Below are positions 1 to 9,215 of a stretch of 15,209 bases of DNA, piece after piece (within the stretch, counting starts at the first letter, position 1; every line of letters begins with the position of its first letter). The notes under the pieces are model-generated. The model did not search any database and was not told the DNA's origin. It saw only the letters and a program-made list of their open reading frames with translations. Source of the stretch: Cudoniella acicularis (lineage: Eukaryota; Ascomycota; Leotiomycetes; Helotiales; Helotiaceae); assembly GCA_013054445.1 (NCBI GenBank), contig JAAMPI010001380.1, positions 1 through 15,209 on the forward strand. The letters are read 5' to 3'. Position numbers and translations under genes: made by a program.

Positions 1-1139
1 TAGAGTGTTATAATTTATCTAAAGACTAATAACTAGATCGGCTTTATAATCGTAGCTATAATTAAGAAACAAGAGGACCTATATAGCGAGAAGATATCGA
101 CTTGTCTTAAAGAGCTTTATCTAAATATAGATCTTAATATAAAGAAAAAGGTAAAGTATTATTAGTAGGGTTTAGATCTTATAGTATTCTATAGGTAGCG
201 ATATGTCTATTCTAGCCTTAAGGAATACTCTTTTTAGATAATAATAAACTAATATAAAGATTAATAGAAGTTCTTATAAAAGAGGATATCGGTCTTATAA
301 GATTTAAGGTAAGAGAGGTCAGGTTTTATTATAAAATAGAGGAAAGTATATCTAAAAGGCTATCCCTAGTCCGTATTACCCTACTTGTCGAGTATAACGA
401 TAAAGACTAGTCTTTTACGTATAATGTTTTAGACGTTTATATATAAACTTTGTTTAACGATTCTTATAGCTCTATCCCTATAGCTTTATCTTTCCTAGGT
501 AGAGTAAGTACCCTTCTTTTAGCTCTTAATTTATATTTATAATTCTTAATACTAGAAGAGGCGAGTTTAGAATAGGTCTGTCTAGGGTTCTATTATTCTA
601 TATAATATTAGCTTATATTATCTTGATTATAAGAATCATAATTATCTAGTTATATTAAATCTTTTTTTTATTTTATAAATAATCTAAAAATTAGTAATTT
701 TTATTTATCTTAGATTTAGACTATCTATCTATTTTATAAAGAGGTTAAGGGAATTAGAGAGAATAGGGTATAAGAGTTAGTATAGAAAGCCTTTAAAAGT
801 TATGTTTAAAAGATAGGTTTAGGGTTTAACTAGAAATAATAGAAGGTTTATTAAAGAGTTAGATAATATTAAAAGAGGGTTAGGTTTATAAAACTATTTT
901 TACTATATTATATGTTTAAGAACTAAGGTCCTACTAATTAGTAGAAGTATAGATATTTATATAATAAAAAGTAATATAGACTATATATATTATATAAAAC
1001 TAAAACACTATTAGTTTAAGAATAGATATTAGAATAGGATATACTAACTATCTAAAATAGAAGTAATTATCTAAGGTTTATTTCTTAATATATTATATAT
1101 TAAATAAAAAGGTCTCCTTATTAACTTAAGATAGTAAAG
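1..1139. other. AT-rich, RIP-degraded stretch with no recognisable gene
   Basis: CA and TG are almost absent and TA is extremely frequent, so TAA and TAG occur in all six frames. Positions 1-640 can be read as a plausible Gln/Trp-to-stop-decayed protein on either strand (plus frame starting at base 1, and an antisense frame), but neither reading shows a motif I recognise, and a coding strand cannot be chosen. The same holds for 720-1130, where two plus frames give equally believable readings. This is most likely decayed repeat or transposon DNA. Confidence 0.6.
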
Positions 1140-1210
1140 AACTAGTATAACTATACGAGGCTTATATACTAGCCCTATTATCCTGTGTCTAAGCGGTCTA
1201 TTCCGGCTTT

Positions 1211-1400
1211 ACCCTCTTAAACATAACCGTACTTAAACAACCGTACTTAGACAGTATTATTGCCTTAGGTATTATACCCTTAAATAACCATACTTACCTA
1301 AACTATACTTAAATAGTATTACTGTCTTAGGTGTCGTACCCTTAAACATCGCCTTACTTAAACATCGCCTAGTTTAAACAGCGGGCTAGAGTTGCCGATA
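1211..1400. repeat. Three-unit tandem repeat, unit about 62 bp
   Basis: Three units each begin with ACCCT(C)TTAAA, at 1211, 1276 and 1338, giving unit lengths of about 65, 62 and 60 bp. Units 1 and 2 share the core A(C/T)AGTATTA(T/C)TG(C/T)CTTAGGT; unit 3 diverges in its second half. Inside unit 3 there is a shorter periodicity of about 16 bp, with AACATCGCC at 1344 and again 16 bp later. The block is richer in C, and in CA and TG, than the DNA on either side. It could be a decayed minisatellite or subrepeats of a transposon terminus; no function is visible. Confidence 0.6.
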
Positions 1401-2189
1401 CCCTAAGTCAGCTAGAATCACCTTAATAATTCTAGTTATTAAAAATCTATATAAAATATTATAAATATTCTATCTATTTTTAATTATACTTTAAAATTAG
1501 TAGTTTTATGATTTTAAANTATAAGAAGAGATAGTTCTAGAATTTATTAATATTAAATATATAATAANGATTTTTTCTTTTATTATTTTCTTTNCTTATT
1601 ANTTTAAAATTTAATAACAAATTAACNATAACTCNTATNAAGATACTTTTACCTATAAAAAGACTTCNTTTTACTATATTTAATTAATNATNTCTANGAA
1701 AACTTTAGNTANTANNAACCTTAANCAAAATCGACCTGATTTTACTTTAGGCCNTNNTAAAGACTAACTACTTTGTTTTAAATATAGGCTCTTTAAAAAG
1801 ACCCTTNATCCTCTAAATANAAACCTTAAAGANNATNNATATATAANNGTTTATTNTTTATTTANTAGNTATAANTAAGTATTAGCTTATATTTTAAAGA
1901 TATTTTATAAATAATTTATATTAATTTATTTATAATAAAANAATCTATNNTTANAGAGTTAATAACCCTATAANTAANTACCTTACTTACTATTAAACGN
2001 CTTATAAATNAATTAATATTAATCTTTTAAAAGAAGATATAAATCNTTATAAGTTATTTCTTTCTAGTTTATTTATATTTATATTTAATATATTAACTTT
2101 TAAATAGTTAAGTTTATTAATAATAATAATTAACTTACTATTAATAAATTATTTTCTAAATAGCCTAATAACTATTAAAAAGAGAATTT
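1400..2189. other. AT-rich stretch with many ambiguous bases
   Basis: Very AT-rich DNA holding almost all of the N characters in the window; they are scattered singly between 1519 and 2466 and run on into the hAT relict. Single scattered Ns, unlike one gap run, suggest base positions where collapsed repeat copies or reads disagreed. The N-terminal end of the hAT transposase, including any BED zinc finger, would be expected around here, but I cannot read it. No other feature is visible. Confidence 0.5.
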
Positions 2190-2211
2190 TTAAGTTAATT
2201 ATTTTAAAAGA

Positions 2212-3725
2212 CTATTATTAGACTTTATAATTTTAAATAATCTCTTTTATAAAGCTATTTATTTAGAGTTTTATAAAAAGCTCTTAGTCTACTTTAATAG
2301 ATAAATACTTATAAAACCTTATTAAAATANTTTATTCTAACTTATATAATAATATATTACTTTTATATTTAAAGGTTATTTTTAATAAATTAACTTTAAA
2401 TTTAATTTAAAAAGAATTATTAAAAAATATAAAAGTCNAATAAGACTTTTTATCTTATTTTAGANNTCTAGATAGCTATAAATTAAGATATTTATCTTAA
2501 TATTATTATATAAATATATAATCTTTAGTTATAATTTATAATAATTATTAATATAATTTTAGATATTTTATAAATAAAGATTTTAAATTAAAATCTTATT
2601 TATAATAGATCTAATATAAGTTATATATTTAAAGGTTTTAAGCTAGTCTATTTTAAGACTAGTCTAAGAGCTACGCTTTTTTAAAATAACTATCTTTCTT
2701 ATATTTAGCTTTTTCTTTTCTTTATTAATAATTCTAAATAATAGAATACTATTTATTTAATATCTATCTAAATATATTATAATATTATTTATTTAGAATA
2801 AAAGACTTATTAGATATTTATTTAGGCTTTTATATAAATAAAGTCTTTTTAAAAAGTCTAAAAAGCTTTAAAATTAAGTTTAATATTTTAAAATAAATAT
2901 TTTTATTTATTATTATTTTATTAATTATTTTATAATATTATTAAAGATAATATTTATATAAATAATATTCTATTAAATTATTTTAAAAATTATTATAATA
3001 AAAAAAAAAGCTATTAAATTTTAAAAAGATATATCTTATATAGCTTATATTTTAAACTTAGTTATTTAAGATATCTTTAAAACTTTTATTAAAAACGACT
3101 ATAATATTTTTTATATTTAAAACGTCTATAATAAATAAAAAAATAAAAAAAAAAGATAATAATAAAAATAATTAGGTTATAAATAAGTTTAAAACTTTAA
3201 AATATAATAAAAAGTATTTATTAATTTTTAAAATAGATTTTTTAATTTAAAAAAAGATTAGAAAGACTATTATTAGTCTTAAATATAATTAAGAGAATCG
3301 TCGTATATTAAAAGCTTAGATTAAAGCTCTAAATATAGTTAAATAGCGGTTTTTTTTAACTTAATAAGATATTTATTTATAATAAATATATTAATATTTT
3401 TTTTTTAAATTCTTTTTAAAATATTTATTAATATTAATTAGATTAAAAGACTCGATAGTCTTTAATATACTATATACTAAAGAACTTCTTATATATATAC
3501 GAAGCTATTATTATTATTATTAGAGCTTTTAAAAAGAAAGGCTTTAAGAATAAAACTATAATATTAACTAAAAAAGAAATAATTTATCTTAATAATATAT
3601 TAGATATTATTTCTATTTTTATTAAATATATTATAAAGCTTTAAGACGATTCTTATCCTATTATATACTATATTATCTTTAAGATATATAAAATATATAA
3701 TAAACTTAAAAAGTTTAAAACTAAG
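2212..3725 (+). pseudogene. hAT transposase, N-terminal and central part (decayed)
   Basis: The N-terminal piece (frame from 2212) reads LLLDFIILNNLFYKAI then a KKLLVYFN stretch, matching the hAT segment that usually reads like 'NNLPF..VE...F..LL..LNP'. At 2567-2602, in another frame, FINKDFKLKSYL corresponds to the catalytic-domain strand usually like 'HYID..WKLKS.LL'. At 3441-3475 the frame reads KTR*SLIYYIL, where the stop sits at the Trp of the conserved TRW motif, as expected from TGG to TAG. At 3564-3720 LTKKEIIYLNNIL and later DDSYPIIYYIIFKIY match the hAT 'LT..EW..L......L.PF......L....YPT.S.....Y' region. The frame changes at least twice between these pieces, so indels or introns are present. 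Transposase of the RNase H-like fold is the family expectation; catalytic acidic residues were not placed with confidence. Confidence 0.7.
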
Positions 3726-3829
3726 TCTAGAATATATTTATTTTTATAACTAAATTATCTATAGTTATTATACTAATTTTTCTAAAATAGAATTAAGCCT
3801 TGATAAATACTATTAACTTAGGAATAGCT

Positions 3830-4585
3830 AAACTTCGAAAGTATTATCTTAAGACTAGGAATCTTCTTAATAAAAGTAAGGCTTAATATATATCTTTAGT
3901 TTTAGATCCTAGAATTAAAGAAGAGGGGCTTAAAGGTATAGGGCTTAGTTCGGGGATAAGAAGTAATATTATTACTAAGTTAAGAACTAAATATAGTTTA
4001 TAAGCTCTTTTTATTATCTTATTTTAATATTTTTTAAACTTTATTTTATAAATATATATTAATTTATTATTAGTTTAAAACATAACTATAATAACACTCT
4101 CCCTACTCTCCCTACTTCTATAGGTAATATCTATAACTTAGAAGATAAAGAAGATAATATATATATTAATAATATTATTATTATTATTACTAATAAATTA
4201 ATAGATTATTTAAAAGAGAAAAGAGTAGATAAAAGGGTACGTAAAACACTTAAAAAGTATTAAATCACTTATTATTATTTTCTTTTAATTTTTTTTTATA
4301 TTTATATACTAATTTACTATTAGATTCGACTACTTGAGTTTTAGAAGGCTAGTAAGACTAGATACCCTGTTTTATCTCTACTTGCTAGGAGATATCTAGG
4401 TATTCTAGCTTCGTTAGCTAGTAGTGAGAGGTTCTTCTCTTAAGGGGCTCTTATTATTTCTAAATTAAGAAATAGGCTAAGTAAAGAGACTTTTAAGAAG
4501 ATTATTTGTCTTAAGAGTTAAGGGGTATTTACTAATAAGGAATATAAGAGAGAAATAGCTAAGGCTTAGAAGAAAGAGGATAATT
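3830..4585 (+). pseudogene. hAT transposase C-terminal part with dimerisation domain
   Basis: The frame containing 3896-3931 reads LVLDPRIKEEGL, the segment that precedes the hAT C-terminal domain. From 4081 the frame changes and stays open for 60 codons to 4260, encoding an acidic linker. It continues through the dimerisation domain: YPVLSLLARRYLGI begins near 4360, ASSERFFS lies at 4417-4440, followed by KLRNRLSKETF and KIICLKS. These are the hallmark hATC motifs, normally 'YP.LS.LAR..L.IPA.SA.SER.FS' and 'R..L....'. Stops at 4342 and 4441 fall where Trp/Gln or Arg-type codons are usual. This is the best-preserved part of the element and makes the superfamily call firm. Confidence 0.85.
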
Positions 4586-4640
4586 TAGGAGAAGATAATC
4601 ATTTTCATATTAAATTAAAATCAATAGTTATATATTTAGA

Positions 4641-4939
4641 GCTTATTTCTATTAATATTATTTTATAATATCTAATAATTAAAGAATTTATTTTTATCTA
4701 ATTAAGATTTTTAAGATTTTTTAAACTCTTAATTAGAAATAGCTTTATTATAAACTAAACTAGAAAACTTTAAATAATAATATTTAAATAATTTTTTATT
4801 ATTTTAAGTAATCTAGAATAGAGTATAATTTAAAAGGAATTATAAGTATAAGCTATCTTAAAAAATTCTAATAATCTATTCTTTACTTTAATATAATTAA
4901 AAAGTAAAGATACTCTATACCTTATTATAAATACTATAA
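4641..4939. other. AT-rich spacer with inverted repeats
   Basis: No gene is visible. ATAGAGTAT at 4812-4820 is matched by its exact reverse complement ATACTCTAT near 4910-4918, about 90 bp further on. Just inside the right arm is a hairpin near 4882-4908 with CTTTACTTT and AAAGTAAAG arms. This could be a small non-autonomous element or the right end of the hAT copy, but in DNA this AT-rich short inverted repeats also arise by chance. Confidence 0.3.
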
Positions 4940-5798
4940 ATATAGAAATATCCGGCAGCTTTTAAAATCGACCCGACTCCCTACGCCCGGTTTATCTCTA
5001 ATACCCTCTACGACCTCGCACTAGGAAAAGCTAGTATAAGTTCCTAGAAATAGAGGCTTTATCTAAAGTAGATAAATCTATATTATCTGATATTAACGTA
5101 GGGGATTTATCTATTAAAGGGAAGCTCTTATATATTAAGATACTTCTCTAATTAGACGAGATACCTTATATTTATAACATCCTCGCCAACTTATATACGT
5201 GGCTTCTCCTCGCTAGATATCTCGTCCTCCTAGGTAGCTTTATATCTCTTCGCAATTCTTACGTACTCGCGGATAGAACCGGTATAGCCGGTAAGGTAGT
5301 CGCTAAAGCCGTATAGAACCTATTACTACTTATAGTTGCTACTATCTGTTATACTACCGGGGCCTCGGGTATGGCCTGGCTTAGGTGGCTGTTCTAAGTT
5401 AATTACGTATAGCTAGTGAACAGGTTAATATAATAAGTAGAGTTCGAGGTTAGAAGAGGTTAAACTAATACGCTCTAGTATAAAGCCTAGGGATGTTTAA
5501 TTCTACGGTTAGATTTATTATAACTATTATTAACATCTATACTACTCGTAGTAGGTTCTAGTCTGTTACTATTATAGTTATCGCGGCTGTTACGGGCACC
5601 TATACGGCGATTATAATACTTTTATATTTTATCTATAATACTCTCTTAAATAGAGTCAAGGAAGAAAACAAGTTAAAAGCTAAAAGGCGAAAAGAGTATA
5701 GGTTAAAGGTTAAAAGGGGAAGGAAGTTAGTAAGAGAGGGCTAATAGTATAGATCTAAGCCACTCGAAGCTGTTAATAGAAGGTTAAATTATTCTTAA
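4940..5798 (+). pseudogene. Fungal multi-pass membrane protein of unknown function (RIP-mutated)
   Basis: I recognise the general layout of a conserved fungal hypothetical membrane protein of about 270-290 residues; the family has no function I can name. The likely start is ATA at 4940, standing for an ancestral ATG, followed by a stretch ending KIDPTPYARFISNTLYDLAL. Near 5040-5060 the frame shifts, consistent with loss of one base. The next frame reads LDEIPYIYNILANLYTWLLL and then LVLLGSFISL, followed by a hydrophobic stretch over 5317-5390 containing TGASGMAWLRWLF. A further frame change (intron or indel, about 5437-5492) leads to 5493-5741, with VTGTYTAIIILLYFIYNTLL and a basic, charged tail RVKEENKLKAKRRKEY. 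Probably four membrane segments. In-frame stops are few (5149, 5314, 5395, 5410, 5557, 5742 onward) and all TAA/TAG, and TG dinucleotides survive around 5340-5395, so this copy is lightly mutated. The 5796 stop is taken as the end, though the 5742/5745 stops may be original. Confidence 0.65.
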
Positions 5799-6994
5799 GT
5801 ATAGTTTCGCGTTTCTTTTTATTTCTTCTTTTTAAATTTAGAATAATAGCTATAGCTAAAGACTATACGAATTTCTAGATAAGATTAATATAAGAAAATT
5901 AGAATAAATATACTTATTTTTATTATCTTTTTTATCTCTTACTAATTATTCTATAATGTTTAGCGAAAGTTCGTTTATAGTAACTACTAGCACCTAGTGC
6001 TTTACTATAACCGTAGAAGACAATATTTTAATACGATTTTATTTCTATTTCTAGTATAATATTCTATATTATCTATTATTAAAGTTTTTAAGAGTATTAA
6101 GGGTTCTTTATTAGATTCTAAGATACGCTATAATATAGACTAAATAAGTATAAAGCTTATTTACTTAAAACAACTAGCTTACTACTATAGCTAGGCTTGT
6201 GCTTATAACGACAGGGTAGGTAGGGAAAGTGGCGTAGTCTTTAAGAATTAGCGTAACCGTTCCCTTATAAATATAAAATAGTGTTTCCTTCTACCTAATT
6301 CTATATATTCTTTATCTTTACCCTCTTAAGTCTCTAAATCCTTAACGTATAACCGGCTTAACAATCTACTATATCTTAATTTACCCTCTTATTATAACCC
6401 CGGATTATATGACTAGGTCACCTGATCAGTTTTAGGGTTTAGAGGTTTAGGGTCACGGGGCCTAAACGTCTAAACTACTAAACTCTAATTATTACTATCT
6501 ATATAGCTATATAGTCTTCTTTATAGAGCTACGTGCTCAAATTACTTTATATATCTTAATAAGATAATATTCTACCTGATCTACTTAACACTTTATTATA
6601 CGACTAAACTAACGCCTTACGTGATATCGTATACCACGTGACTATAGAACGGTATACTTCTCTTAGTCACTTGCTACCCTCGAACAGTCCCTCTTACGAT
6701 AGTTTACTATTTAATAAGCTTAGGATAACGTAGTATTACGGTAACACGGCTATAGCTTTTGCCTATTTATACCCTAAGCTTGATTAGGAGTCTACTACTT
6801 AGATTAGGTCTGATCAATTCCTTACCCTAATAGAGACTTCTAGTAGAGAACTAGTGACTTTTTTTATTCTATAGGTAAAGCTATAGTACTATTAAAATCG
6901 TAATAAAGATAGTAAATAAAGAGGAAGATAAAAGAGATAAATAGAGACTAGGGATAAATCAGCTAGCCGAAACGATACTAGTATATGGCTTAAT
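5799..6994. other. Gene-free or unrecognisable stretch
   Basis: No coding region could be supported. The stretch mixes AT-rich DNA with patches that keep C and G. Small structures seen are a perfect hairpin AGCAC-CTA-GTGCT near 5988-6001, two TTAGGG hexamers at 6432 and 6447, and GTATACC (6629-6635) facing GGTATAC (6651-6657) around an E-box-like CACGTG at 6635-6640. The sequence before 6995 does not resemble that before the second repeat copy. Confidence 0.45.
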
Positions 6995-7133
6995 ATGCCC
7001 TAAAAGCGGCGGGTATAAAAGCAAGGGTATAATTAGCTAGACCTAAATTAATCTAGTGTTATTATAAACGTCTTAATATAATAACTTATTCGAAATTTTA
7101 AGAGAGTATAAAGAGGAAGCTAGAATCGAACCC
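6995..7133 (+). repeat. Diverged direct repeat, copy A
   Basis: This stretch aligns by eye with 14365-14476 in the same orientation. Shared blocks are GCGGCGGG, AAAG(C/T)AAGGGTA, GCTAG(A/G)CCTAAA, TCTAGTG(T/C)TA, TAAGAGAGT, AAAGAGGAAG and TTCGAA/ATCGAA near the end. Differences are mostly C/T or G/A transitions, as independent RIP of two copies would give, plus about 23 extra bases in this copy near 7075-7100. Read in one frame both copies give LKAAG(I/V)K(A/V)RV followed by ARPK, so the ancestor may have been coding. Family unknown. Confidence 0.6.
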
Positions 7134-7571
7134 TATTATAAATAAACTTTAGTTATAAATATATTCTGTTTTTATAAATTAGATAAGACAATTAAAAAAC
7201 AAACTTATTTAAGTATATAGTTATTTATAACGGGCTTCGAATTTTTCTACCCTTTATATTAAGTAAGGACTTAAAACCTAGCTAGTTAGAAGGCTAGTAT
7301 ATTTATAGTATATAGATATTAAGATCTTATTAGAACGGTTCGATTGTTCTATATAACTAGCTAAAGTAAAGGATTTATATCTAGGGCGACGTGGCGTAGC
7401 CGGGGTCGCTATAGGTCTATCGTTAGATCTCTAGTTTAAGACCTATAACTATTTAAGGTTCTAACGAATCTCGTATGTCTTAAGAAGTATAGATAAGGTC
7501 TTACGATTTAGCTCGGCGAGCGGAGTATAGGATAAGAGGGTCTCTAAACGCAGCCTTTATAAAGAGGGGAC
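7134..7571. other. No recognisable gene; possible 3' end of a retroelement
   Basis: AT-rich to about 7210, then a mixed-composition stretch to 7571. No frame gives a motif I recognise. TAGAAC and GTTCTA flank a 9-base loop near 7330-7350, making a 6-bp hairpin. The final bases, AAAGAGGGGA at 7562-7571, look like a polypurine tract preceding the LTR-like block, which would make this the decayed end of a retroelement's coding or untranslated region. That reading is an inference. Confidence 0.3.
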
Positions 7572-7966
7572 GTTAGGAACGCCTGGCTTTCGCCTATTCT
7601 AATAATAATTAAAATATTTTATTAATACCGAATTTTTAATTCGATATATATAATCATTTAATAGGTACGCTAATTAATAATAGTTTGCTAAAAACGTTTC
7701 TATATAAATTTATTTATATTATTACTATCTTTATTAACCTTTTAATAAAAGACAGCTAATATAAATTAAAAATATAATATTCGAATAATATAATTAAATA
7801 TATTTATACTTAATTATATTTAGTTCTATTAAGCTAGGGGCTATAGTCAAGAGGGAGGTAGAAGTTCTAGTAGTATATAAAGGGGAACAAGCGATAGTAA
7901 CTTAACCTGACTACTCTCTCGTTACTACCTAGTCTATAATACTCTAGGCTTCTAAATATTTTATAA
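7572..7966 (+). repeat. Possible solo or 3' LTR-like block
   Basis: The purine run AAAGAGGGGA is followed directly by CGTTAGGAACGCC, similar in form to the TGTTAG start of many fungal Ty3/Gypsy LTRs, though the first base is C, which RIP alone does not explain. A good TATA sequence, TATATAAAGG, lies at 7874-7883, and about 80 bp later the block ends near CTTCTAAATA, possibly a decayed ...CTAACA end. No primer-binding site is evident after 7966, and no matching second LTR was found in the window. It may instead be ordinary intergenic DNA. Confidence 0.25.
7874..7883 (+). promoter_or_regulatory. TATA-box-like sequence
   Basis: TATATAAAGG sits in a GC-moderate patch and is followed by pyrimidine-rich DNA (ACTACTCTCTCGTTACTACC). 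This would fit the U3/R part of an LTR or a gene promoter. In AT-rich DNA a match like this can be accidental, and no intact gene follows. Confidence 0.3.
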
Positions 7967-7999
7967 AATCAAATAAGTTTTTCCTCTTTTCTTTAATAT

Positions 8000-9215
8000 A
8001 GGCTTCCTCTATTAAATTCTATTTAAGTAACGCTATAATCTGATTTTTAGACTCGGTGATCTATATACTCTTATAATTTATATACTCCTATATATTAGTC
8101 CGCTTTAATCGTCGATGACTCGATAAGTTAGAAGCTTTTCTTACTAATATTATATTTTATAAGTTTACGACAATTATTTAGAGTAGACATGACGTATTAC
8201 CTATAGATATCAATACTTTAGAACTATCAGACGATATTTCGGTAGCCTGTCGTTTCCGGATTAACTTGACAGGTGACTTATTACTTATATTATCCTTTAT
8301 AGCGTAAAGAGTTTTCTTATTAGGCTCTATAGTATAAGTTAGTTCTAGACTAAAAAGGTATTCGGATTACTTACCTAGGATAGATAGTAATACTATTCGG
8401 GCCGTCCCCTCGCCTTTAACACCTAGCTCGGGGGAATTATCACCTGTCAAATCGACCGCTTAGTACTTCGTCGTGCCTAATAGATATGACTGCGTATTAA
8501 TAGCGGCTATAGGTAACTATTAAGTAACGAGGAGCGGCTCTTACTTTTTAAGCAAACTTATAACTCGGCTTCTAAATTAAAACTCGTTATCTTAAGGAAG
8601 TTTATCTAGTTTAAGGATTTTATTAAGTATTTTAACGATTTTAGATTTAGCGATAGCCTTTATAGGTAGGATTTTAAAGCCCTTAAGCCTCTCTAGATAA
8701 GAGGATATCTTTATTATAGATTCTTTTTTATGTTTATCTAATAGAAGTGTTTTCTATAATTTATAACGTAAGAAAAGAAATTACTTCTAATATAGAATTA
8801 GTTTCTCGGTCTTATATTATAACTTAAGTTATCTGATCATACCTTCGTATCCGGTTGCCCTTTAGACATAATAGGCTTATATACTTTATCTTCGATAGCT
8901 ATTTTTAGACATCTTTAGGCGATTTAGTCAGATAGTATCTCGGCTAAACCAATCGCGTCTATCGAGGAAGGGTTACTAGCTACTTCCGTTCTTAGCTAGC
9001 CTTCGGTTAAAAATCCTTTCTTATATCCGAGCTTGGCCGGGAGGCATATGTCTTTAAAGCTCTATACTATAAATTACGGAGTCTAGTCGTCTAGATATAG
9101 GCTTAGATTAAAAATATTCGAGAAATCAGAGAGACTAATGTCCGAAGAAAGTTCGGTCTCGGTATTAGATTCCCTAGGGTAGGCCTTTAAAATTTAAGAA
9201 TATAGAATCATTCTA
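8000..9215 (-). pseudogene. Possible decayed minus-strand gene, family unknown
   Basis: I do not recognise the product. Reading the minus strand from about 9183 downward gives an acidic, Ser-rich start (ESNTETELSSDISLSDF) followed by a mixed-charge, amphipathic stretch including GLAEILSD and KIAIEDKVYKPI, with TAA/TAG stops at roughly the density expected for lost Gln and Trp codons. Below about 8650 a different minus frame becomes better. It contains VDLTGDNSPELGVKGEGT and has one run of 62 codons without a stop (8181-8366). The frame change implies an indel or intron. The complementary plus frame (multiple of 3, about 8520-9400) is also fairly open, so the strand is not certain, and the whole call could be wrong. 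Confidence 0.25.

Larger units (their letters stand above)
2190..4640 (+). mobile_element. Relict hAT-superfamily DNA transposon
   Basis: About 2.4 kb of very AT-rich DNA carries recognisable pieces of a hAT transposase in the expected order on the plus strand: an N-terminal helical segment near 2212-2310, a segment near 2561-2602, the TRW region near 3441, the central helical region at 3564-3720, the LDPR-type segment at 3896 and the C-terminal dimerisation domain at 4336-4560. The order and spacing agree with a full-length element rather than a fragment. It is inactivated by many C-to-T changes and by frame changes. I could not define terminal inverted repeats or the 8-bp target duplication expected for hAT elements, so both ends are approximate. 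Confidence 0.8.

Noticed and set aside
1..640. Coherent-looking decayed protein on either strand, including a possible CCHC-like start near base 6
   Set aside because: The cysteine/histidine spacing is not there, and both strands read equally well once stops are taken as Gln/Trp.
3505..3522. (TTA)n microsatellite, and a similar run near 4166-4190
   Set aside because: Short Ile-codon runs inside the hAT transposase frames in AT-saturated DNA; no need for a separate repeat.
5034..5071. Intron between the first two frames of the membrane-protein pseudogene
   Set aside because: A GT...AG pair with the right phase exists, but 38 bases is too short for a usual fungal intron; a one-base deletion explains the frame change better.
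6432..6452. Interstitial telomere-like TTAGGG hexamers
   Set aside because: Only two copies about 15 bases apart with no array; consistent with chance.
7124..7136. tRNA-like T-arm/B-box (GGTTCGATTC on the minus strand)
   Set aside because: No A-box, no foldable acceptor or anticodon arm around it, and the matching site in the second repeat copy is not conserved as a B-box.
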